Assembly (NCBI GenBank): GCA_003415625.1
Contig: PYIU01000006.1
Location: 434,001-498,000 of the forward strand
DNA length: 64,000 nt
From: Aquanectria penicillioides
Lineage: Eukaryota; Ascomycota; Sordariomycetes; Hypocreales; Nectriaceae
Reading direction: 5' to 3'
Of the stretch, positions 12,288 through 23,147 are shown piece by piece (the first letter of the stretch is position 1; every line of letters starts with the position of its first letter). The position numbers were made by a program, and so were the translations under genes. The notes beneath the pieces are model-generated. The model was given only the letters and a program-made list of their open reading frames with translations, searched no databases and was not told where the DNA came from.

Positions 12288-15200
12288 ATGGACCCGGAAA
12301 AAACCATGCTTCAGCGGTCGGTCTCAAGCCCGGGGCCTTTGCTAGACGTGCCCGTGAGCGATAGGGACTCCGTCAGCGTCAACCCGGGCAGCCCGCCGAG
12401 TCCGCTGCCGCCGCTGAGCAACTATTCGACCAACAAAAATGAAGCGCGAAGCGAACTGCCAGTAGGGGACGAAGATCCTTCAGCAAGCGTGGGAACCGAG
12501 ACTGAGACCAAGGGAGGTACTGCAGCAGATGAGATCGACGAAAAAGAAGAGCCAACTCCCCCGGCGACACCTCATCCCGCCCGTTTCATCATTGATCCTG
12601 CTGGAGAACTTACACACGATGAGACAACAGTGGACGTCATCACCGTCCCTTGCCCTGGAGGCCATCCGCTCAAGACCTGGAGCCGCGATGCTCTCATGGG
12701 CCGCTATTTCGGCGCCCCTTCAATGCGAGATGCCGAAGGCGCACCCGTGGATTCAAATAGCAATTCAAGTGACACATCGGACAGGATAGCACCGTCTTGG
12801 GTCCGCCAAGGCATCCGTCGCGAGGCTAGTCGTGCCCGCATTTTACTGTACGAACACCCCTTTATGGGTGATGAGAAGATGACATTGAGCTCGCTGGCCG
12901 ACGCCCTGCTGGAAGAGTTGGAAACCCTGCGGGCGAGCGAGGATGGAGAGGGGCGACCACTAGTGTTTGTGGGACACAGCATTGGAGGAATAATAGTAAA
13001 GATGGTGCTAGTCAAGGCGAGCCGGAATCCAAGGTTTGAAAACCTATTGAAGCAGTGCTATGGTGTTGCGTTCTTCGGTGAGTCCAGCGAAGCTTCTCGA
13101 CTAACACAAAAGAAAGACGATCTAACAAGCATGTTTCAACTATAGGGACGCCTCACCAGGGATCCAGCTATTTTGCCATGCCTACTTTAGCGACCAGTAT
13201 CCAAAGTCTGCTTCAACTCTCTTCTCCTTTGCCCGTATCGATCACAAACGAACTTCGGGTTGGCAACCGGCTCCTTCTCCACCTTGACGACGATTTCAAG
13301 GCCATTGCCAATGACTTGCGTGTCTGGACCCTCTATGAGACTATCGATTCCCGCATCTCCGGAACTGGCTCGGGGGATGTTTACTTTACCGCGCCCCTGA
13401 CGTCCATCAAATCTGCAATCCTGGGGATGCGCCAGGAGACGATTCTCCCTTTGCAGAGCGATCATGCTAACATCGCCTCGTTTGGGCGCCACAACGTACA
13501 CACCCTGCGCTTGTTTTTGCACCAGCTATCCATGTTGATTAATCTCGCGGATGAATACTCCCACGAAGGGGGGCATTGGTCACTGAACTTGGAGCAGAAG
13601 GTCAATATTGAGGTGCATGGGTTCTTTGAGGACCCTGTAAGCCCTCACGGTGGGGATGCGACTATTCGCGCATGGTCAACGAGACTACCTCTCAAGGAAT
13701 TTCTACGAAAGGGGCCTGATGAGTGTTTGGCGGATAGGCTGGATGAAGTAGAGGGCGTCGAGGAGGGAAGATTTCTGAACACCAGACGGCGGACATCACT
13801 AATGCTTGACGGGCCATCGCTGGGCACCCTTCCAGTGCCCATGGCGAACAAGAACGCTCTAGGGATTAACCAAGAAGGGGCGGTGCCGACATCTCCCCCA
13901 TTATCTCCGATCCTCAGACCCGTTGATGCTCTGCCCAGATCTAGAACGGGGTCAACTCCTCTGGGAATCCCTAATTTCCCCGTGGCAACCCCCCCATCAC
14001 GAGCAACATCACCACCGACTCGATACTCGACTCCAGCCAGGCGGCCATCGCCCATGATACACGCCAGCTTCGACCAAGATCTCGTCGTTGACCGCCTCTC
14101 GCCGCCTCCAAGAGGTCGCATGGGCCGCTCGCTCAGCCGGTCGTTTAGTGTGGGGAGCCACGCCTCGCACTATGCGTATAGAGACTTCCCACCCTTTTCG
14201 CAGCGTAGCAGAAGCACTTTCGGTGCTCGTTTCAGCGACGATGACAACGACGATGGGGATGGTGGGCTCGAAGCCTCGCCGAGGCTTCCCGAGGCAGTTG
14301 TTGCCATTCGCAAGGAGGCCAAAGAGGGAGAACGCAAAATCAGCGAGACGGTGATTGTGGACGAGGCCCCGGTCCCGTTTACGAAACCTGAAGTGGACGC
14401 GAGAAAGTTTGTCTGGATACATCTTCCATATAACAATCCGACCTGGGTGGCGGTAAGCCTATTCAATCCAGATGTCAGCTACATGAAGGAGCTAATACCG
14501 AGAATAGAAAGTGTTTGAGACGTTGCAGGTTTCATATCATAGAAACTTTACGCAACTTTTTAATTCGGATTTTTGGGCCACGAGACACTCGCGAGGCCGA
14601 CACTCACAGCACTATGCATATTTTGCAAAACCTGGCTGTTACTTTTCGGCGCAGCGTCATTGTAAGTGAACCTCTCACAGACCTAGCGTGCTTGCAATTT
14701 GTTGACGACTCTCAGTCTCCCCTCGAGGGAGCTCATCGAAGAACCAATCTATATCACCTGAACCTAATAGTGGCACATATACGTGTCTATTCCTTCCATA
14801 TTTGCATTTCGACTCGTACAAAAAGCTTCTCAAACGCAGGGAAGTTATTCTTAGTCGCCTGAAGCATGGAAGGGCTAGGCCTGTACCCGAAGACGTGGCC
14901 AAATCCGAATCTCTGGAACTACAAGTGGTCTGGAAATTTTTGGGACATGATCCGCCACTAAACTGTCGTCGTACGCTTGATCAATACGGCTACCCGTCGC
15001 TTCGAGACACTAGATCTCGAGATGATGACCAAATGTTGTACAAGCTCACCAAGGAGAGGAGTCCAATCTCTGGAAAACAAGGGATCTTGGGTCGAGAGTG
15101 GTCTATGAGCAGCTCTGGGACGGGGGCGAGCAGTAGCGGAAAGTCGAAGGAGAGCAAGGATAGCGGAGGCCAAAGTTCAGACGATGAACCAGAAGACGAG

Positions 15201-16587
15201 GTTCTTAATGGCAATGTGCTGATGGTCGATCAGCTCTGGCTATGGGCAGTGGACTCTCGTAAGCATCGACAAAACCATCTCAAATTTTACGTCCAGACAC
15301 TAACTAGTCAGATACGTTGCTCTCATTTTTCCCAAAGCGGGAGGGAGACGCCATCGAAGGCCCTCTCTACCAGCAGGCAGATTTACGAGACAGCATCTTT
15401 CACGAAGTCAACGTAGACCTCACGCGACAATGCGAGAACGCTTTGGATCTCGCAGCCCTCGCGGCGTTGCATGCAGTAACTGTGCTGCTGGACCGCTCCA
15501 CGCACCCAGATCTGGAAGTATTCCGCATCTTTGAGGAGGCGATCAGTGTTTTGGTACGAGACTAGAACTGGTCCTTGAAATGCGCTTTTGACTAACAGTG
15601 CAACAGGCTGAGAAGCTCACCTCTTCACTTAAAGTTTTCCGTTCAGAAGGATTCCGCGACAAGGCGATGGCTTACGAGCCTGTTGAAAGTGACGCCCGGT
15701 CAATCAGGGCCCGACACAGAGCCGAGGGCCAGCGTGCAGAAGAAGATAACCGCGATAATACGTCTGCATTGCTTGAGTTGCGAGACATTGAAGATGAACT
15801 GCAAATTCTACTTCATTTGTTCGAGCGACAGTCAAAGGTGATTAGCTCAATGCACGCAACGTATGCTCGAGCAGAAATCAGGGAGAGGACTGGCAACGGG
15901 CGAGTTTTTCTCAGCGAGGCGCTCAAGAAGTTGGCGGAATATATCCACCAGACACAAGAGATGATCCAGAGGGTACGAAACACTCGAAACGACTACGACA
16001 AGCTCCTGCAGATGGTGCAGCGGCAAGCGCAGGTTGACGAAGTACGGCTCAGCCGGCTGCAAGCGGACTTGGCGAGCTCTCAGAGTCGCAGCGTCATGAT
16101 CTTCACAACCTTCACCGTCATATTCCTACCCTTGACGTTCTTCACGGGTATGTTTGGCATGAACACGCAGGAGTGGGGTGGACAGAACAACCTCCCGCTG
16201 CAAACCATCGGGGCCATCTCTCTCCCATCCAGCTTCCTCCTCGTGGCAGGGTCCTTGATTATTGCTTTTAGCACGACGGCGCGCCGCTTCCTCAGGTGGC
16301 TTAGCAGACTTTACGGCCACATGCTACGGTGGCTGTGGGGAGCAATATGCGAGCCAGTGGGTAAGAGGGCGACCAAGATGATGCCCAGACGTCGGCGGGG
16401 CCGACCGGGACCGCGGGAGGAGAGAGACTCCAAGATGGGACTGGGACAGGAGGCGAGCGACTTCTGGGAGAGAAATCGGCTGGAGAGAGAGAGGGGATAC
16501 CAGGTTCCGGAGAAGAACAAGAGGAATGTCCCTGAGCCGTCGGGTAGGGGCAGTTGGCGAGGAAGAGTAAGGGAAGAGGTTCGTTGA
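12288..16587 (+). CDS. Alpha/beta-hydrolase (SesB/SERAC1-like) fused to CorA-type membrane domain
   Basis: Six exons (12288-13077, 13146-14452, 14508-14661, 14716-15258, 15312-15553, 15607-16587) give 1338 residues, all junctions in frame. After about 100 disordered residues comes an alpha/beta-hydrolase like those heading fungal NLR-type proteins: VFVGHSIGGIIVK (nucleophile elbow 229-234, candidate Ser231), then YGVAFFGTPHQGS. A Ser/Pro-rich linker follows. The second half starts with FVWIHLPYNNPTW and continues with LPYLHFDSYKKLLKRR, CRRTLDQYGYPSLRDTRSRD and DDQMLYKLTKER, segments typical of fungal CorA-like proteins. A long helical region then leads to two membrane segments (about 1174-1193 and 1217-1236) with the CorA signature GMFGMN between them, and an Arg-rich tail. 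CorA proteins carry Mg2+ or other divalent cations; transport here is unproven. The stop-free frame across the linker and the single spliced path argue for one gene, but a transcript is needed to exclude two. Confidence 0.82.
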
Positions 16588-18417
16588 GAGTTGACAAGGG
16601 GCGGGTATGAACCGAATGCAAATACGCGGGTGTAATGATGGTGTGTCCTGTTTAATAAACTATGAGAAACGATTCAGGTATTTATTAGATATGCATACAA
16701 ACATATATATATATACATATGGCTTCATAGAAAGGCTATCAATTTTGTTTCCAGTCGCAATGGACCAACCGAGACCACGAGTCGTGTGTGAGGGGAACTA
16801 TCCTACAAGAAACAGCAAGCAGAACACGCAACCACTGTCAGAGGCGCCTCTCAAATACTTACTGTCCTTGCACCATGAAAATTAACAACGTAACTTTGTT
16901 GGAACTTACGAGCTGCCTTTGGATGGGTGAGGCTGCAATTGACACAGCCTGGTGGGTACTACCGGTATTTGGGCGCCTGCTTGGGTTGAGCGCTCAATGA
17001 GTAATTATTCGACCTCCATTCGGGACTCGACTTTCTTATTCACACGCAATCGACTATCCCCGGACGAAGAAATTGTATGCACGTATTTGGACCACTCCCG
17101 TCACGAGGGCTTGCCGTAATTACAAAGGAACGCATCACGCTGACCTTTGGTGATTCCTTTGCGGACGTTTGCATTGCCCTCGGCTCCACCGGGACTTTCT
17201 TCTGCTATATACTTGCTTTTGTTTTGTTTCTCATGTCGGGCTAATTCCATCAGTACAGCTCAGCTCTCGCCTCCTTTCCCACTTTCAGAGAGTTGCTCAT
17301 CGTCCTGCGTGTTTATGCTGAAAATTCGCCATCCCTCGGGCCCGCACAAGGGAGCCTCCAAGGATCGGTTTCGCCACCGCAGCAAATGGCCTGAGGTCGA
17401 TTCGTGTCGTCCGATTCTAGAAACAACGATTGCTCACGCTGAGCATTGAATGGAAACGTGTAAAGAAAAACATTACCTACAGTTGGGATCGAATTTCTGG
17501 CATCCGCGCAGCATGCAATTGATCCCAATGTGCTGGATGTGCATTCGAGCGCTGCATTGCTGCATTGCGCAGGCTCATCTCATCCTCACAGGATCGATTC
17601 GATCTTCTTCGATTGTTCTACGGCTCCAGTCTTTAGGGCGCTTCCGATCCAATCTTGATGGACCATGGTCGGAAGATTCTCCCTCGGTCCCGTTTGGCGT
17701 GCTCCCGGCCAACAGGGATCCCCCCGCAACGATAATCCGATGATGTGCGTCATGCCTCTCGGGAGCCAAAGAGACAAGACGGCAAGGATCAAGGACTGAA
17801 CAACACGGTTGGCGATGCAGCTTGTGGCCTCACGCGATCACACGCTATGCCCCAGCTTGTCCGGCTCAAACAAGGCACGTACGGACTTGGAGGTACGCTG
17901 TGGTCTGTGGGGAAGCCAGCCTCACGCTCACGGGCTGCCGGCAAATGCAGCGGCCGGCCATTCCCGCCCGTCATGTCTTCGTGAATGGCGTCGGTGAGTC
18001 CCACCGCGCTGATACTCGCTCGACACGTTGGCTGAGACCGAGACATGGATATCCCTGGGCCTCCTGCACGACACGACGACAATATGTCGGTCTCGAAGCC
18101 AGCCGACAGGTCCAATGGTGCATATTATATATAGATATATGCCGCACAGCTGGCAGATGGAGCTTCTTGGTTTGCTTTCCCCAGATGTGACGGGAACTGA
18201 CCGGAAGCATATCACTGGCGCATATAGGCCAGCTCCCCCCATACTTGACCTCGTCCCATCTCTCTTTTGATCCTCGAAGCGTTGCCTGTTGATTTTTGAC
18301 GGGTTTTGAGGGCCAATTCAACAGGAGTATAGCTTCAGTCGAAACTTTTATTTGTCCCATTCCTGTTTGTCAATTTCTTAGAGTGCCATCAACCCGCAAA
18401 TCGAGTCTATCGCCGTC
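16588..18417. other. Gene-free stretch
   Basis: 1.8 kb between the hydrolase-CorA gene and the Pro/Ala-rich gene. Frames are short and overlapping in all phases. A TATATATAGATATAT tract lies near 18124-18138, roughly 280 bp before the next start codon. Confidence 0.45.
16654..16659 (+). terminator. Candidate poly(A) signal AATAAA
   Basis: A canonical AATAAA hexamer about 67 bp after the stop codon of the hydrolase-CorA gene. Position and sequence fit a polyadenylation signal; cleavage is not demonstrated. Confidence 0.4.
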
Positions 18418-19635
18418 ATGGCTTCCGAGGTTCCAGCTTCTCCCCGCTTTGCGGCGGCCACGCAGTCTTCGGTGCGAAAGACGAGTCCTGTCCGACGGCC
18501 TCAGACTGAGCGTCCTCCTACTCCGACTCGCGGAAACCGTCCTGGAACACCTACTAGAGGAGGCGGCCGCCCAACAACACCCACGATGCGCCGGCGTCCA
18601 TCCACGGCGACACTGGGTCGTCGCTCGTCAACCGCGTCACTGAACCAAGTCGAACGTCCAGCTACCCCGACCTCGCCGGCCAAGGAAAAGTCCAAGCCCA
18701 GGCCCGAGCCTGAGAAGAGGAAATCCATTTCGTCAAAGCCCTCCTCGCCAAAGTCCTCCTCCCCAAAGTCCTCCTCGCCAAAGTCCTCCTTGCCTAAGCC
18801 CGCCTCGCCTAAACGTGCTCCGCCCAAACGTGCAGAACCCAAGCCAGAAGTGATTGAGGCTCCTGTTGCTACGCCCGCCACCGAGCCCGAGGCTGCTGCT
18901 GTTCCTCTTGCTGCTGTGCCAGAGACTCCAGAGGCAGAAGCCCCTTTGAGCCCCGTCGTGGATGCTCCTATCATTGCCGCCCCTCAGCCCCGATCTCGAC
19001 AGGTCTCCGGAGCCGCCACTGCGACCGCTGGCAGAACGACCTCAGCTTTGCCTGCAACTGCCCCAGCTGTATCCGGGGCCCCAATGGTCCTCGCTGCCCC
19101 GGCGGTTCAATCCGGGCCTCTCGTCGCCCGAGCCCCAGGATCTGCTCAATTGCCGGGATCCGCACCAGTTCCCCCGACCAATCGAGCACCCTCAGTTAGC
19201 TTGACCTCGACAAGTGTGCAGGCTCCATCTGTTGCGCCTCGGCCTGATGTCGCTCCGGCACCTGCAGTTGCGCCTCGTCCAGCTGTGGCTGCTCGCCCAG
19301 ATGTTGCTCCTCGCCCAACTGTCGAGCCTCGTCCGGCTGTTGCCCAGAGCCCAAAAGTCGCCCCGGCGCCGCCGGCTGCCCCTGTGCCACCTCCGGCTCC
19401 GCTCCCCGATGCTGCTCCGATGCCTGCTATCGCCCCTATTCCGGCCATCGCTCTGGCTCCCATTGTCGTCCAAGCTCTGATCACGGCTCTTGCTCCTTCA
19501 ATTGCTCCCGCCCCTATTACGGCTCCCTCGCCCAAGTCCATGGAGGCCCCCGAGTCTGTTCTCGCCTCCTCGCTGCCACCCAAAACCATCATCACCCTTC
19601 CTCCCCCTCGCCTCCAGTACACCGCAAAGGTTTAG
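18418..19635 (+). CDS. Proline/alanine/serine-rich, predicted disordered protein
   Basis: A single-exon frame of 405 residues with no recognised domain. The N-terminal third is basic and Ser/Thr-Pro-rich, with repeated PTTPT and STATLGRR-type sites that resemble kinase targets. A short tandem of SPKSS units follows (DNA repeat at 18745-18804). The middle is Ala/Val/Pro-rich, and residues of roughly 270-310 form a repeated VAPRP or VAARP pattern. The tail ends in PPRLQYTAKV. There is no signal peptide or membrane segment. The long GC-rich open frame, the start context GCCGTCATGG and the regular amino-acid periodicity support real coding. The opposite strand also stays open over long parts, a by-product of biased codons. 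Possible roles such as a cytoskeletal or cell-wall linker are guesses. Confidence 0.65.
   Translation: MASEVPASPRFAAATQSSVRKTSPVRRPQTERPPTPTRGNRPGTPTRGGGRPTTPTMRRRPSTATLGRRSSTASLNQVERPATPTSPAKEKSKPRPEPEKRKSISSKPSSPKSSSPKSSSPKSSLPKPASPKRAPPKRAEPKPEVIEAPVATPATEPEAAAVPLAAVPETPEAEAPLSPVVDAPIIAAPQPRSRQVSGAATATAGRTTSALPATAPAVSGAPMVLAAPAVQSGPLVARAPGSAQLPGSAPVPPTNRAPSVSLTSTSVQAPSVAPRPDVAPAPAVAPRPAVAARPDVAPRPTVEPRPAVAQSPKVAPAPPAAPVPPPAPLPDAAPMPAIAPIPAIALAPIVVQALITALAPSIAPAPITAPSPKSMEAPESVLASSLPPKTIITLPPPRLQYTAKV
18745..18804 (+). repeat. 15-bp tandem repeat, four units
   Basis: Four consecutive 15-bp units related to TCGCCAAAGTCCTCC, the fourth diverged, encode SPKSS-type pentapeptides inside the Pro/Ala-rich gene. 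The unit length is a multiple of three, so copy-number change would keep frame. Confidence 0.85.
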
Positions 19636-21642
19636 AGGATTGATATAACCTCTAGAGACATGCTAGTTGGGTATTCGAGCCTCACCCTAGATGAAACAAA
19701 TCTGTAGTACTACGGCAATCTAAGCGTACAAGTGCAGGCGTAACAGAGCACGTACGCAGGCGAGGGATGAGCAACCAATAGCAAACACGTATTGCTGGCA
19801 GAGGTTGAAAATCTCGGCCAAATAGCCGCAACACACAGCACCCATTTCTTTGTTGTCACGATTATGATTATTATGATTTCTTGTATAGGAGCAATAGGCA
19901 CTGTGGGAGTATAGAACGTGATTTGTATCAATTGTTTTTCGTTTCTATTCACCATCGCTGTTTTCATTGAACCGTGATTCAAAACTGCAAGTCTTTCTCT
20001 ATGCCCAATCATCTCCGTTCTCAGGATCTCAGATCCAACCCAAACTGGGAACGCCATTGTCAGAGATAAACTGGATATTGGGCAATCCAGAGATCATAGA
20101 TTCCTTGCATGGTCTATCCTGCAGCCTCTCAGCCTTGATCGCCATGAGTGGACAGGGAGCATGGATATGGATGCCCGACACCGAGAGCCTCCTCTGATTG
20201 ACCAATTGGTCATGCACAGCAGCATGAAAGCATGATGTAACAAGCTTGGCCCTGGACAATGTAGGTCATGTAGGCTCCACTCCTCCTTGCCCCCAATCCG
20301 GTCCACTCATTCATGTCTGTCGCGAATCGTCTGAAAGATGAGCTCAAAGGGCGTTCTGGGGAGGGAGGTAGGAAGAAAACCGGGCAAAGATCGAGTAGAA
20401 TCAAATCCAACTGTGGAATCATAGTGCGTATGGACTTCTCTGATAGGACCTGTTATTGTGTGATCACTGCAAAGTGAGCATCACGACACCCATAGCTAGA
20501 CTCCCTAGGTTATTGAACCCAAGTATACTCCTTTGTATTTTGCCCATTACATGAGCAATGCCTAATGATACTAGGATCAGCCTGTAGCCCACGTCTTCAC
20601 TGCAATGATCATAAACAGCCCTGGGAAAGATCATGAAACCGAAATGCTTGGTTATGTACATTTCCGGATAAGTGGAACGGCGTCTAGGAGTGATTTTACA
20701 GCTGGTTGAATCCTCCAGCGAACATGACCATATGTGACAGATTCTAATAATGGGTGAGCCTCAAATGTCTTGATCAGCCCCTTTGTGTCTCTATGCTACA
20801 TTAGGTACTGGATTTTTAGCCTAGCGAACCGTTACAGAGTTATCAGTCTCGTCGCTTTGCGTATTGGTAAGTTCTTTTGCGTGGTTGCAGGGCGTCACTC
20901 ATCTCTGTACGCGTCATCATATCCATTTTGCCTCATAAATCTTAAACGACTCTAGAAATTTTTTTCGTTATCATATGTCAAAGTACATTTCCAACCACAA
21001 TATTTCCATATTGACCACGACGATTTTAAAACGTTGGTACAATACAATAACCTACCCTATACTCAGCTAGATCCTAAAGGAATTCTGTTCACAGAGTACA
21101 TGACAGTCCACACTGGTGTACAAGAAAGATAACAGGAACTAATGTTTCTCAGTTTATTACCACGACTGGAGAAGCGATAATCAAATTTAGGGGTAATTCT
21201 AGTATTTGGGAGCTTCAGAGTCGATGGTTCTTGGTTTCGTCGACGAAATAATAGCTGGTTTCTTGCTCCTGAATCTTATGTCAAGCCAAGTTGACGGCCA
21301 GGTACCAAATCGACCGGGGCAAGGTTAGAGTAATAAATTGTTCGTACAATAGAAAAGCAACACCGGAATTTCGGGTCCATTAACTCCGGTTTCGATCTTT
21401 TCTTGCAAGGATTAGATTCTCTCCGGATTCTCCCTGGTCTGGGATTGGTGACAAGGATCTTCTGGTGCCAACCTAGTTAAGCGACCAAGCCCCCAGCAGA
21501 CGTATGTTCTCCAAGTGCATACTTAATGAAAGTCTATCACCTTCCGTTGCCTATAAATTGGTCGTTGTGCACTGCTGCAGAAGAAGTAATTCTACAAATA
21601 ATCAATTGAAATTCAGATCCTGCCTTCCACTACACCCCCAAC
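19636..21642. other. Gene-free, AT-richer spacer
   Basis: 2 kb without a supportable gene. From about 20.4 to 21.6 kb the sequence is visibly richer in A and T than the region to its left, with AT-rich runs near 20950-21060. It marks the left edge of the accessory-looking block. Confidence 0.45.
21552..21558 (+). promoter_or_regulatory. Candidate TATA box of the epimerase-like gene
   Basis: TATAAAT about 91 bp before the ATG at 21643, a plausible distance for a fungal core promoter. Read from sequence only. Confidence 0.4.
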
Positions 21643-22785
21643 ATGTCTTCTGGAAACAAAATTCTCCTGACCGGCGCCACGGGCTATGTTGGCGGGACTG
21701 TCCTTGACCATTTGATCCAGAGTTCTGAGGCTAGCATCAAGAACCTCTCCTTTGATCTTCTTGTACGTGGAGAGAATCAGGCTCAAAAGCTCCGTGACAC
21801 ATACGGGACTCGTGTGAACCCGATTTTATGGAAGGGTTTGGAGGACATCGAATTTATTGCTGATACGGCGGCTAACTACGACATCATTGTCAACACTGGT
21901 TCTGGTTTTATTCCTGCAGGTGCCAAAGCTTTTGTTGATGGATTGTCCCGCCGCCTCGGAACCGAAAACCCGGCCCCATGGTTGCTTCACATTGCTGGCT
22001 GCACAAACCTCGCTGATCGACCGTTTACAGACGAGGCCCATGTCGACAGAGAATGGGACGATGCAGATGGTGAAGCAGTCTATCGATTCCTAAAGAGGGA
22101 GGACGAACGAGCGCCATATTTTCAGAGAACCACCGAGGTCGGTGTATTGACCGCCGCTGAAGAGACTGGTGTACAGGCGGTGAGCTTGAATACACCATGC
22201 ATCTTTGGGGAAGGTACCGGGCTGTTCAACAAACAGGGCATCATCATTCCGGTCATCATGCGTTATGTCGTTCAGCACGGATACGGATACAAGCTCAATG
22301 AAACCTCCAACTTCGACTGGGTTCACGTCGAGGACCTTGCTGACGTCTATGTCCTACTGGTACGCACAATCCTGGAGCGTGAGGATCGAGGTGTAGGTTA
22401 TATTCCATCCGGAAAGAAAGGCATCATCTTCCCAGCAGTTGGCCGGGTGCTGCAAACCGAAATCATGCAACGGTGCTTGGATGCCTCATTCGAAGCAGGT
22501 GTCCTTCCTCGCCAAGACACTCCAAAAGAAAAAGAAATCCGCCGGGTTGGTTTGCAAGAAATTGCGGATGAGGTGACGGCTGGGATTGTGCAGATGGCTG
22601 AGCAAGGTTGGGCCGGCCATAAGGCTCAAAAAGGAACAGTTGCAAGAAAGCTACTGGGATGGAATCCGACGAGACAGGAGGAGGCATGGAGGAAGGACTT
22701 CATGGATGAGCTGATGGCATTGAAAGAGGGTAGAAGGGGCGTTACATTGGAAAGTTGCATTGGCGCCACGGAGGCTTCTGCGTAG
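21643..22785 (+). CDS. NAD-dependent epimerase/dehydratase-like (atypical SDR) protein
   Basis: A single-exon gene of 380 residues. The N-terminus has an atypical-SDR nucleotide-binding motif, ILLTGATGYVGG (residues 7-18), as in nucleoside-sugar epimerases and NmrA-like proteins. A YRFLK segment could be the YxxxK catalytic pair, but this is uncertain. The C-terminal half carries a VHVEDLADVYVLL segment typical of extended SDRs near the substrate domain, and the protein ends in an acidic/helical tail. There is no signal peptide, so it is likely cytosolic. Substrate is unknown. It lies at the left end of the accessory block, 362 bp from the convergent receptor gene. The family is well supported; a specific reaction is not. 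Confidence 0.88.
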   Translation: MSSGNKILLTGATGYVGGTVLDHLIQSSEASIKNLSFDLLVRGENQAQKLRDTYGTRVNPILWKGLEDIEFIADTAANYDIIVNTGSGFIPAGAKAFVDGLSRRLGTENPAPWLLHIAGCTNLADRPFTDEAHVDREWDDADGEAVYRFLKREDERAPYFQRTTEVGVLTAAEETGVQAVSLNTPCIFGEGTGLFNKQGIIIPVIMRYVVQHGYGYKLNETSNFDWVHVEDLADVYVLLVRTILEREDRGVGYIPSGKKGIIFPAVGRVLQTEIMQRCLDASFEAGVLPRQDTPKEKEIRRVGLQEIADEVTAGIVQMAEQGWAGHKAQKGTVARKLLGWNPTRQEEAWRKDFMDELMALKEGRRGVTLESCIGATEASA

Positions 22786-23147
22786 TCTTCAAAGAAATTG
22801 CCAATACCTGTGGTAGACTGACCAGGGGGGCTGTTTGAGAAACTGTTCTAGTGCTAAATATTCCTCATGTTTGCATCATTCTAGCAGTTCAAAAAGCAAA
22901 TTTGTGGCCAGATGATTCCGGAGTTTGGCGGTGTTGAACTTCTCGCTGCCGAGATGCCAAAAAGGGTTGGGTTCGGACTATCATGGAACCATAGTTGCGC
23001 CGCCAAGGATTTTTCCACATTGCCCCCGATGAAGAGTGAAGGAATCCTTGTGATCCTTTGGTTTTCATTCGTATTTTTTTCTTCTCATCATTACAGTGGT
23101 ATTGGGGAGTGCCAATACCAGATTGTTTGGAGCCATCACTCATCGTA

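Noticed and set aside
18501..19622. Long antisense frames inside the Pro/Ala-rich gene
   Set aside because: They mirror the biased codons of the sense gene and have glycine-rich low-complexity content; no independent evidence of coding.
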